Below are positions 57,271 through 64,000 of a stretch of 64,000 nucleotides of DNA, in pieces. Position numbers and translations under genes: made by a program. Numbering within the stretch: position 1 is the first letter of the stretch; every line of letters starts with the position of its first letter. The notes beneath the pieces were generated by a model that made no database searches, was not told the origin of the DNA, and worked only from the letters and a program-made list of their open reading frames with translations. Where the stretch lies: assembly GCF_900343125.1 (NCBI RefSeq), contig NZ_OPYL01000008.1, positions 62,001 through 126,000 of the forward strand, written 5' to 3'. Source of the stretch: Dysgonomonas sp. Marseille-P4361. Its GTDB lineage: Bacteria > Bacteroidota > Bacteroidia > Bacteroidales > Dysgonomonadaceae.

Positions 57271-58110
57271 ATGAGAACATGGATATTCAAAACACTCGCC
57301 ATTGTGTGCGTGCACATATTTTTCCTGAATATAACTGTACAAGCCCAAACAACGAAAGAAGGATACAAGGATGACGGAGAACTATTCAAGGTAGCTATGG
57401 CAGGATATACTTTCGTCAACTTCGATCTGGACGAGACCCTGAAAATGATGCAAGAGGTAGAGGTAAATTATCTATGCATCAAAGACTTTCATTTACCGCT
57501 AAATAGCACTGACGAACAAATAGCTGAATTTCATAAAAAATTAGCTGCCGCAAATGTAGAAGGCTACGCTGTAGGACCTATTTACATGAACAGTAAAGAG
57601 GAAGTTGACAGAGCCTTTGAATATGCTAAAAGAGTTGGCGTAACTCTTATTGTCGGAGTTCCGGCTCACGAAGTATTGCCTTATGTGAACGAAAAGGTAA
57701 AAGAATACAACTTCAGATACGCTATACACCTTCATGGTCCCGACATAAAGCTATATCCTCATGCTACCGACATCTACAATCATATCAAAGATTTAGATCC
57801 TCGTATGGGTATATGCTTAGATATAGGTCACAACAAGCGTGCGGGTCATGACCCTATTGCTGACTTGAAAAAATATAAAGACCGAATCTTTGACATTCAT
57901 ATGAAAAATACGACAGCGGCCAGCAAAGAAGGGCGCAGTAGTGAGATAGGAAGGGGTATCGTTGACATTCCTGCATTTGTTAGAATGCTCAGAGAAGTAA
58001 AATATTCGGGAGCTTGCAGCTTAGAGTACGAAAAGAATATGAAAGACCCACGCTCGGGTATAGGACAATCAATCGGTTATTTCAGAGGTGTCATTGATGC
58101 CACTAAATAA
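57271..58110 (+). CDS. Secreted sugar-phosphate isomerase/epimerase-like TIM barrel
   Basis: The 279-residue product has a signal peptide (ending ITVQAQ) and an AP-endonuclease/xylose-isomerase-type TIM barrel. Candidate metal ligands lie in AIHLHGPD, CLDIGHNKRAG, FDIHMKN and SLEYEKN. Family members isomerise or epimerise sugars, often next to Gfo/Idh/MocA dehydrogenases. The specific reaction cannot be deduced. It lies 58 bp after the esterase gene and is followed by a hairpin terminator. Confidence 0.8.
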   Translation: MRTWIFKTLAIVCVHIFFLNITVQAQTTKEGYKDDGELFKVAMAGYTFVNFDLDETLKMMQEVEVNYLCIKDFHLPLNSTDEQIAEFHKKLAAANVEGYAVGPIYMNSKEEVDRAFEYAKRVGVTLIVGVPAHEVLPYVNEKVKEYNFRYAIHLHGPDIKLYPHATDIYNHIKDLDPRMGICLDIGHNKRAGHDPIADLKKYKDRIFDIHMKNTTAASKEGRSSEIGRGIVDIPAFVRMLREVKYSGACSLEYEKNMKDPRSGIGQSIGYFRGVIDATK

Positions 58111-58166
58111 AGAGATTAAGGTACACCCTACCTTAGTATCAAACCTTATTAATATATACAATTTTC

Positions 58167-58197
58167 ATTTGGCGGGTCATAAAAATACTCGCCAAAT
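58167..58197 (+). terminator. Terminator after the TIM-barrel gene
   Basis: The arms atttggcgggt (58167-58177) and actcgccaaat (58187-58197) form an 11-base stem with one G-T pair and a 9-base loop, followed by TTATTT. A smaller TAAGGTA/TACCTTA hairpin lies at 58117-58135. Confidence 0.7.
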
Positions 58198-58275
58198 TTA
58201 TTTGTCGTGATTTACAATAAAACCGAATATAGCAAAAGCTAAAACTAGAAATTTCTAAAACTGACAGCAAGTAGT

Positions 58276-58283
58276 TATCTTTG
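58276..58283 (+). promoter_or_regulatory. Putative -7 element for the flavoprotein gene
   Basis: TATCTTTG fits the -7 consensus and lies 27 bp before the ATG at 58311, implying a short leader. Confidence 0.5.
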
Positions 58284-58310
58284 CACCGATTAAATAAAAC
58301 TTATTGCCTT

Positions 58311-58814
58311 ATGATGACCGTTACTGTAGAAGAACGTGCCTTGATAGAAGAAATAATTACAAAGAATAAAGTATGTTATGTTGGTATGATAGGGACCGAT
58401 GGACTACCTTATGTTCTCCCTATGAACTTTGGCTATGCTAATGACACTATCTATCTGCATTCGGCACAGGAGGGGTCTAGTGTAAGAGCATTGGAAAAGA
58501 ATCCGAATGTATGTATTACGTTCTGTACCGATCCGCAACTCACTTACCAGAACGAAGAAGTTGCATGTAGCTATAGGATGAAGTGCGCGAGTGTATTGTG
58601 CAGAGGTAAAGTTGTATTCGAAGAGGACTTTGAAGAAAAGGTAAAAGTGCTGAATATACTTATGAAACAATATACCGACAGACCTTTCACCTACTCTACT
58701 CCTGCCGTTAACAATGTCAGAATCTGGAAAGTAGAAATTGAAGACATCTCAACCAAAGTATTCGGCGTTCCACACCCTAATTCCAGAAATTACAAAGACA
58801 AGTTAGAGTTTTAG
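58311..58814 (+). CDS. Pyridoxamine 5'-phosphate oxidase family protein, NimA-like
   Basis: I start at 58311 (MMTVTVEER), since an earlier in-frame start would precede the transcription start. The 167-residue protein has the split-barrel flavin-binding fold: GTDGLPYVLPMNFGYAND, IYLHSAQEG, and an SVLCRGKVVFEED strand pair. NimA-like members reduce nitroimidazoles or act as heme or F420/FMN enzymes. Here the substrate is unknown. The convergent neighbour is a Nudix hydrolase, 5 bp away. Confidence 0.78.
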   Translation: MMTVTVEERALIEEIITKNKVCYVGMIGTDGLPYVLPMNFGYANDTIYLHSAQEGSSVRALEKNPNVCITFCTDPQLTYQNEEVACSYRMKCASVLCRGKVVFEEDFEEKVKVLNILMKQYTDRPFTYSTPAVNNVRIWKVEIEDISTKVFGVPHPNSRNYKDKLEF

Positions 58815-58819
58815 CCGGA

Positions 58820-59377
58820 CTACATTAACTTATTTATTGCCATATACTTCCACAGAGGAGCCAGCTGAGTTGCCTGTTTCATCTCATCGCTCAGAAGCAA
58901 CTCTCTTACTTCATCAAGGCTTAGCAGATGGACTGTAATATCCTCAGACGGTTCAAGATGTTGTTCTGAAACTTTCTCTACATCAGCAGCTAGAAAGCAA
59001 TATGTAATATTATTTGTAGAGGAACCATTAGCCGAAATTGCGGTCAACAACTCCCAGTTACCGTTTCCATAACCAGTCTCCTCCTGCAGTTCGCGTCTAG
59101 CCGACACAATAGGTTCTTCGCCTTCTTCACAGACTCCGGCGCATAACTCCATAAAATACCCTCTCAATCCATGACGATATTGGCGAACAAAAGGAAACTT
59201 TTGATCTTTCGTTATTGCTATAACGTTCACCCATGAAGGATACTCAAATACATAGTAACTAGGGATTTCGTTCCCATTAGGGAGTCTTACATGATCTCTG
59301 CGAACCGTAAACCAAGGCTCGTTCCCCAGATATTCACGATCTAACACCTCCCAAAGCTTATCTTTAGATTGATCCAT
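58820..59377 (-). CDS. Nudix hydrolase (ADP-ribose pyrophosphatase-like)
   Basis: The 185-residue protein contains the Nudix box (about 82-104) with Gly at its start and the REL-EE-G core in ARRELQEETGYG. The position and the preceding RQYRHGLRGYFMEL segment, with an Arg-Tyr-Arg and Glu, resemble ADP-ribose or NDP-sugar pyrophosphatases. It lies 38 bp downstream of the cyclophilin gene in the same direction. The gene ends 5 bp from the convergent flavoprotein gene. Confidence 0.82.
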   Translation of the reverse strand: MDQSKDKLWEVLDREYLGNEPWFTVRRDHVRLPNGNEIPSYYVFEYPSWVNVIAITKDQKFPFVRQYRHGLRGYFMELCAGVCEEGEEPIVSARRELQEETGYGNGNWELLTAISANGSSTNNITYCFLAADVEKVSEQHLEPSEDITVHLLSLDEVRELLLSDEMKQATQLAPLWKYMAINKLM

Positions 59378-59415
59378 TCTTATTTATACTATTTGACCTG
59401 TAAAAAATCTTCAGA

Positions 59416-60231
59416 CTATTCTTGCACTATTATATCTTTTATAATCACTCGCTGAATAGGCTTGTCCTTCGAGTTTGTCTCCACATTTTGTATCTTATCT
59501 ACTACATCCATGCCTTCCAGGACTTCGCCAAACACAGTATATTCTCCATCAAGGTGTGGCGTTCCTCCTATTGTCCGGTACAGTTCTCGTTGTTCGTCAC
59601 TATATAAGGTCTCCCCTTTTCTAGCTTCTGCTTCCTGCTCTGCCTGAGTTCTCCATTGCTCTCTTATCTCCGTTATAGCAGAACGCTTCCCTTCCTTATA
59701 CAAAGCCTTGATAGTATCCATATTGGCGGATTGGATTGTATTATAGATATTCTGTTTCAATCTCTCGAAACGTTGTTTTTCTATTCCATTCATCTTTTCC
59801 TCGTAACATTTCTCTCCTGTCACAATATAGAACTGAGAAGCATCAGACGCCTTTGTTGGGTTTTCTGCATCTCCCCATCGTGCAGCAGCCAAAGCACCAC
59901 GCTTATGAAAATATTGCGGGAATCTAAATTCGGCAGAAATAGTATCGCCTAGAGTTTTATCTTCAACAATTGTAGAATCTGCCTCATTTCTACTTTTAGG
60001 ATCTCCTCCTTGTATCATGAAATCTTTAATAACACGATGAAAAGTCAGATCTTTAAAAAAACCGGCTTTAGCCTTTTCTATAAAATTATCTCTATGGATA
60101 GGTGTTTCATTATAGAGTTTCACTTTTACATCACCATAATTGGTTTTAATTAGAACAATTGGTTCTTCCGATTTACTACTACACATTGTTGTTGCAAATA
60201 AAATTAAAATAATTGACCACAAATTTTTCAT
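59416..60231 (-). CDS. Cyclophilin-type peptidyl-prolyl isomerase, lipoprotein
   Basis: The 271-residue product has a lipobox (LFATTMC) and a cyclophilin fold: IKTNYGDVKVKLY, KDLTFHRVIKDFMIQGGDP and the end block YTVFGEVLEGMDVVDKI. A charged insertion of about 80 residues (ERLKQNIYNTIQSAN, EIREQWRTQAEQEAEAR) interrupts the fold. It would help fold outer-membrane or periplasmic proteins. It is the first gene of the pair with the Nudix hydrolase. Confidence 0.85.
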   Translation of the reverse strand: MKNLWSIILILFATTMCSSKSEEPIVLIKTNYGDVKVKLYNETPIHRDNFIEKAKAGFFKDLTFHRVIKDFMIQGGDPKSRNEADSTIVEDKTLGDTISAEFRFPQYFHKRGALAAARWGDAENPTKASDASQFYIVTGEKCYEEKMNGIEKQRFERLKQNIYNTIQSANMDTIKALYKEGKRSAITEIREQWRTQAEQEAEARKGETLYSDEQRELYRTIGGTPHLDGEYTVFGEVLEGMDVVDKIQNVETNSKDKPIQRVIIKDIIVQE

Positions 60232-60253
60232 ATCATTATCTTATGAGGTAAGG

Positions 60254-60261
60254 CAAAGATA
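60254..60261 (-). promoter_or_regulatory. Putative -7 element for the cyclophilin gene
   Basis: On the minus strand TATCTTTG (complement of CAAAGATA) fits the -7 consensus, 22 bp before the ATG at 60231. Confidence 0.5.
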
Positions 60262-60358
60262 ATTATTTTTCACCCCTTAGTAGAAATACCACAACAATAA
60301 TCTTACTGTTTGGAGCTTTCTCTCCCCTATTAATTTTTTATAATTTCGTAATTTGTGT

Positions 60359-60366
60359 TAGATTTG
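60359..60366 (+). promoter_or_regulatory. Putative -7 element for pyrH
   Basis: TAGATTTG fits TAnnTTTG and lies 19 bp before the pyrH ATG at 60386, so the leader would be about 13 bases. Confidence 0.5.
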
Positions 60367-60385
60367 CATTAGATAATATTTGAAT

Positions 60386-61096
60386 ATGGTAAAATACGGC
60401 AGAATACTCCTAAAACTTAGCGGAGAATCCCTAATGGGAGAGCAACAATACGGTATCGATGTTAATCGACTGAACGAATATGCAACGCAAATAAAAGCTG
60501 TGGCAGATATGGGCGTTCAAATAAGTATAGTTATAGGAGGCGGGAATATATTCCGAGGACTGAGCGGTTCGTCTGATGGCTTTGATAGAGTAAAAGGCGA
60601 TCAGATGGGAATGCTTGCAACCGTAATCAACAGCTTAGCATTAAGCTCTGCATTGGTCGCCATAGGTCAAAAAGCCAGAGTGCTTACAGCTATACGAATG
60701 GAACCTATAGGTGAAATATATAGCAAGTGGAAAGCTATTGAAGCAATGGATAACGGCGAAGTAGTAATCTTATCTTGCGGAACCGGTAACCCATTCTTCA
60801 CTACAGATACAGGATCATCCCTTAGAGGAATCGAGATAGAAGCTGATGTTATGCTAAAAGGCACGAGAGTAGACGGAATTTATACAGCCGATCCGGAGAA
60901 AGACCCGAATGCTGTGAAATTTGATTCTATATCTTACGACGAAGTTTATAACAGAGGATTGAAAGTGATGGATATGACAGCAACTGTCATGTGTAAAGAA
61001 AACAACCTTCCTATTGTAGTCTTTAATATGGACATACCGGGCAACCTTGAAAAACTGATGAAAGGTGAGAAAATAGGAACATACGTACATACTTGA
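60386..61096 (+). CDS. pyrH: Uridylate kinase (PyrH)
   Basis: The 236-residue protein starts MVKYGRILLKLSGESLMG (60386), in preference to a TTG two codons upstream. It has the amino-acid-kinase fold motifs IVIGGGNIFRG, DQMGMLATVINSL, TGNPFFTTDTGS and DGIYTADP. It phosphorylates UMP to UDP for pyrimidine and cell-wall precursor synthesis. frr follows after 33 bp, an order seen widely in bacteria. Confidence 0.93.
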   Translation: MVKYGRILLKLSGESLMGEQQYGIDVNRLNEYATQIKAVADMGVQISIVIGGGNIFRGLSGSSDGFDRVKGDQMGMLATVINSLALSSALVAIGQKARVLTAIRMEPIGEIYSKWKAIEAMDNGEVVILSCGTGNPFFTTDTGSSLRGIEIEADVMLKGTRVDGIYTADPEKDPNAVKFDSISYDEVYNRGLKVMDMTATVMCKENNLPIVVFNMDIPGNLEKLMKGEKIGTYVHT

Positions 61097-61129
61097 TTGA
61101 AATAAATAAATTAAAACAATAAAGCTATT

Positions 61130-61693
61130 ATGGCAACAGACTTAAAACAATTAGAACAAAAAGCAGAAGAAAAAATGCAATCTGCTATTGAATTTTTAGA
61201 TGAAAGTTTGGCTCGTATCCGTGCAGGAAAAGCAAATCCAAGAATTCTAGATGGCATAAAGCTTGACTATTACGGCACACTGACTGCTCTGAGTGGTGTT
61301 GCTTCTATCAGCACTCCTGATGCAAGAACTATCATTGTTCAACCATGGGAGAAACAAATGCTAAAAGAAGTAGAAAAGGTTATCTTAAACTCAGATGTAG
61401 GTATCACCCCTGACAACAATGGAGAGATGATTCGTTTATCAATTCCGCCATTAACAGAAGAGCGTCGTAAGGCTTTGGTTAAGCAATCAAAACAAGAGGC
61501 AGAAGACGCTAAAGTTAGTGTTCGTAACGCTCGTCGCGATGCTATTGATTCTATCAAGAAATCTGTAAAAGACGGAGTGGCTGAAGACGTTGCCAAAGAT
61601 GCTGAAAACGATATGCAAAAACTGCACGACAAATACATCAAGAAGATTGACGAGATTTTCGCTGCTAAAGAAAAAGAGATATTGACTATCTGA
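61130..61693 (+). CDS. frr: Ribosome recycling factor
   Basis: The 187-residue protein is full length for RRF. Visible blocks are [54 protein letters not shown]-like and RNARRDAID. It releases ribosomes from mRNA after termination together with EF-G. It is transcribed with pyrH. A long hairpin follows before rsgA. Confidence 0.95.
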   Translation: MATDLKQLEQKAEEKMQSAIEFLDESLARIRAGKANPRILDGIKLDYYGTLTALSGVASISTPDARTIIVQPWEKQMLKEVEKVILNSDVGITPDNNGEMIRLSIPPLTEERRKALVKQSKQEAEDAKVSVRNARRDAIDSIKKSVKDGVAEDVAKDAENDMQKLHDKYIKKIDEIFAAKEKEILTI

Positions 61694-61713
61694 TCAACAT
61701 AAAACATATACGC

Positions 61714-61764
61714 AAGCCAATGTGACATATAATAGAAAGTTCTTTTATCATGTTATATTGGCTT
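61714..61764 (+). terminator. Long hairpin between frr and rsgA
   Basis: A 15-bp stem starts with aagccaat (61714-61721) against attggctt (61757-61764) and continues with two G-T pairs. The loop region is AT-rich, and no clean T-run follows. It could terminate pyrH-frr, regulate rsgA or stabilise RNA ends. Confidence 0.45.
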
Positions 61765-61787
61765 AGTTATTATCACAACACTTCGTT

Positions 61788-62714
61788 ATGAATGGTTTAG
61801 TAATTAAAAATACAGGCAGTTGGTATTTGGTTCGCACAGACGACGGACGCGATATCGAATGTAAGATAAAAGGCAACTTTCGTCTTAAAGGGATTCGCAG
61901 CACTAATCCAATCGCAGTAGGCGATAGAGTATCTATTATTGAGAACAACGAAGGAACTGCGTTTATTTCGGAAATAGAAGATCGAAAAAATTACATCATC
62001 CGTCGCTCGTCCAATCTTTCGAAGCAATCGCACATCATTGCTTCCAACATCGACCTATGCTTTCTTATTGTTACTATAAACCACCCCGTAACTTCTACAG
62101 TTTTCATTGATCGTTTTTTAGCATCAGCTGAAGCATACAGAGTCCCCGTAAACCTGATCTTCAACAAAACGGATATCTATTCAGAGGAAGAAACAGAATA
62201 TATGGATGCGCTGATCAGCATGTACGATTATATAGGTTATCCCTCTATAAAAATATCAGCTTTGCACAAAGAAGGAATAAGCGCTTTACAAGATTTAATA
62301 AAAGGGAAAACAACATTATTCTCAGGACATTCAGGAGTGGGAAAATCTACTTTAATTAACACGCTGATACCTCACGTCGAGCTCAAAACTGGAGCTATAT
62401 CTGATTATCACGGTAAAGGAATGCATACCACTACTTTTTCCGAAATGATAGAATTACCCGAAGGAGGCTTCATTATAGATACTCCCGGAATTAAAGGTTT
62501 TGGAACTGTATCGATGGAGAAAACTGAGATATTTCACTATTTCCCTGAGATATTTAAACTCTCGGCAGATTGCAGATTCAACAATTGCATACATATCAAT
62601 GAACCCGGTTGTGCTGTTCTTGAAGCAGTAGAAAATCATTACATCAGCGAAAGTCGTTACAAGTCATACCTTAGTATGATGGAAGAAGAAGATGAGGAAA
62701 AATACAGAAAATAA
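61788..62714 (+). CDS. rsgA: Ribosome small-subunit GTPase RsgA
   Basis: The 308-residue protein has an N-terminal OB fold (about 1-65) and a circularly permuted GTPase: NKTDIY, then [12 protein letters not shown], then [10 protein letters not shown] zinc-binding end follows ([14 protein letters not shown], around residues 263-276). It checks late 30S subunit assembly. It is preceded by the 61714 hairpin. No other gene follows for 240 bp. Confidence 0.93.
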   Translation: MNGLVIKNTGSWYLVRTDDGRDIECKIKGNFRLKGIRSTNPIAVGDRVSIIENNEGTAFISEIEDRKNYIIRRSSNLSKQSHIIASNIDLCFLIVTINHPVTSTVFIDRFLASAEAYRVPVNLIFNKTDIYSEEETEYMDALISMYDYIGYPSIKISALHKEGISALQDLIKGKTTLFSGHSGVGKSTLINTLIPHVELKTGAISDYHGKGMHTTTFSEMIELPEGGFIIDTPGIKGFGTVSMEKTEIFHYFPEIFKLSADCRFNNCIHINEPGCAVLEAVENHYISESRYKSYLSMMEEEDEEKYRK

Positions 62715-62909
62715 TTTTCCCCCTATTTTGACTCTCTCCGAAAAGGTCTAAAAAAACAAGCTTTATTATTTATCATAACATTAACAACACAACTTAAAAC
62801 ATCTTTTTCTCAAAAAGTTCAAAAATTCTTAAAGGAGATCTCTTCTATATACTAAATTCAAAATACGAGATTGCTCCTCATACTATTTAAATGAACTAAT
62901 TAATTTTAC

Positions 62910-62917
62910 TAACTTTG
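62910..62917 (+). promoter_or_regulatory. Putative -7 element for the cardiolipin synthase gene
   Basis: TAACTTTG fits TAnnTTTG, 39 bp before the ATG at 62957. Confidence 0.5.
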
Positions 62918-62956
62918 AATTTATAGAATCTTATATCCACTGGTGAAGAGAAGATA

Positions 62957-64000
62957 ATGACAGATAACTTAATTCTTATTTTTCAAATTCTTTATGTAGT
63001 AACAGCCCTCGGTACAATGGTTGTTGTTATCTCTGAAAATAGGAATCCCCTGAAAACTATTTCATGGGTATTAATTCTGCTATTATTGCCATTGGTTGGA
63101 TTAGTTATCTATTACTTCTTTGGAGAAGACAGTCGTAAACAACGACTCATTTCTCACAAGATGTATAAGAAACTCAACAGAAGATCTATTGGAAGGAAAG
63201 AGTTACTAGAAACCCTCAATCCTCCCACTGAACACAAAGGTTTAGTGAGTTTACTCAATAGGCTTAAAGCTGCCCCTTTATATGGAGGAAGTGATGTCAC
63301 ATTCTATTCTAACGGAGAAGACAAGTTCAAAGCCCTCTTTGAGGAATTAGAGAAGGCTCAAAGACATATACACATCCAATATTACATTTTTGTAGATGAT
63401 GAGATTGGAAATAAAACGCGAGAAATTTTAGCACGAAAAGCAGCGGAAGGCATAGAAGTTCGTCTTATATACGATGATGTTGGTTCATGGAAAGTGAAGC
63501 GTCGCTTTTTTAAGGACATGGAAAAAGACGGAATAGAAGTTCAACCATTCCTAAAAGTAACATTTAAGCTGCTAACAAGCAGAGTTAACTACCGAAACCA
63601 CAGAAAAGTTGTTATAATAGATGGAAAAGTGGGATTTGTAGGAGGAATGAATGTTGCCGACAGATATATCGAAGGGATTAACTCCGGAATATGGAGAGAC
63701 AGCCATATAAAAATAGAAGGTAAGGCTGTAGCTGGTCTACAAACATCTTTCCTGATTGATTGGTACTCCTCAAGAAGAGAGTTTCTAGCATCTGATTCTT
63801 ATTACCCTTTGCTCGAGAACAAAGGTGATAATTTAATACAGATTGTAACAAGTGGACCTGTCGGACGTTTTAAGGACATACATCTCGGTATTTTACAAGC
63901 TATATCAAATGCAAAAGAATGTATTTACATACAAACGCCTTATTTTGTGCCAACAGATTCCTTATTATTGGCGTTACAAACAGCGGCTATGCGTGGTGTG
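62957..64000 (+). CDS. cls: Cardiolipin synthase, N-terminal part (runs off right edge)
   Basis: An open frame from the ATG at 62957 continues to the window end, giving 348 codons. It has two N-terminal membrane helices (about 5-24 and 36-54), an FGEDSRKQR segment, and the first phospholipase-D motif in NHRKVVIIDGKVGFVGGMN. IQTPYFVPTDSLL, typical of the region before the second motif, is also present. It joins two phosphatidylglycerols to cardiolipin. The second HKD motif must lie outside the window. Confidence 0.88.
   Translation, partial: MTDNLILIFQILYVVTALGTMVVVISENRNPLKTISWVLILLLLPLVGLVIYYFFGEDSRKQRLISHKMYKKLNRRSIGRKELLETLNPPTEHKGLVSLLNRLKAAPLYGGSDVTFYSNGEDKFKALFEELEKAQRHIHIQYYIFVDDEIGNKTREILARKAAEGIEVRLIYDDVGSWKVKRRFFKDMEKDGIEVQPFLKVTFKLLTSRVNYRNHRKVVIIDGKVGFVGGMNVADRYIEGINSGIWRDSHIKIEGKAVAGLQTSFLIDWYSSRREFLASDSYYPLLENKGDNLIQIVTSGPVGRFKDIHLGILQAISNAKECIYIQTPYFVPTDSLLLALQTAAMRGV

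Noticed and set aside
61339-61728. 129-codon leftward frame opposite frr
   Set aside because: Antisense to a full-length, clearly recognised frr gene; no promoter or family signal.
1-64000. CRISPR array, tRNA, rRNA, phage or defence island
   Set aside because: I looked for spaced repeats, cloverleaf-like segments and typical genes and saw none. A tRNAscan and defence-gene search would settle it.

Overview
The window looks like chromosomal DNA of a Bacteroidota (order Bacteroidales; Dysgonomonas or a close relative is my guess, not proven). It is AT-rich. It carries a SusC/SusD pair, a hybrid two-component sensor, Bacteroidota-type -7 promoter elements (TAnnTTTG), a TonB/ExbB/ExbD/ExbD operon, menA, and DUF3857 and DUF5686 envelope proteins. 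I see no rRNA, tRNA, CRISPR, insertion sequence or phage gene.

Layout. 1-5.1 kb: the start of an unrecognised leftward gene, a cydDC-like heterodimeric ABC exporter, a lipoprotein with five 20-residue repeats, and a 57-residue protein. 5.1-18.9 kb: a polysaccharide utilisation locus (PUL) made of a leftward susC-susD-GH43-GH93-like-unknown (alpha/alpha) protein operon and a divergent hybrid two-component regulator; the enzymes point to arabinan or arabinose-containing glycans. 18.9-26.8 kb: a rightward two-gene unit in which a SusC-type outer-membrane barrel lacks a plug domain, while the next gene, an alpha-2-macroglobulin-like protein, contains a SusC-type plug in its middle. This apparent transfer of the plug between polypeptides is the most unusual thing here. 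26.8-31.5 kb: a Tat-exported GH109-like enzyme and a GH78 alpha-L-rhamnosidase.

31.5-37.1 kb: two DUF3857 proteins (one with a transglutaminase-like active site, one degenerate and broken by a single in-frame TAA) and an unrecognised lipoprotein. 37.3-43.6 kb: a leftward energy-transduction operon (exbB, two exbD, tonB, a small membrane protein, a PstS-like lipoprotein, a TPR protein). This is the probable energy source for the TonB-dependent systems further left. 43.8-48.4 kb: an aspartokinase of the kind found in ectoine clusters, an HxlR regulator, and a DUF5686 gene also broken by one in-frame TAA.

48.4-64 kb: mostly housekeeping genes. These are menA, a phosphodiesterase, an acyltransferase, a receiver-less sigma-54 activator followed by lptE, an unknown gene and secG, an orphan HsdR-N-like nuclease domain, AMP nucleosidase, holA, an esterase, a TIM-barrel isomerase, a NimA-like flavoprotein, a Nudix hydrolase and cyclophilin, pyrH-frr-rsgA, and the start of a cardiolipin synthase that runs off the right edge.

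All assignments come from reading the sequence and from recalled family motifs. No database search was run.
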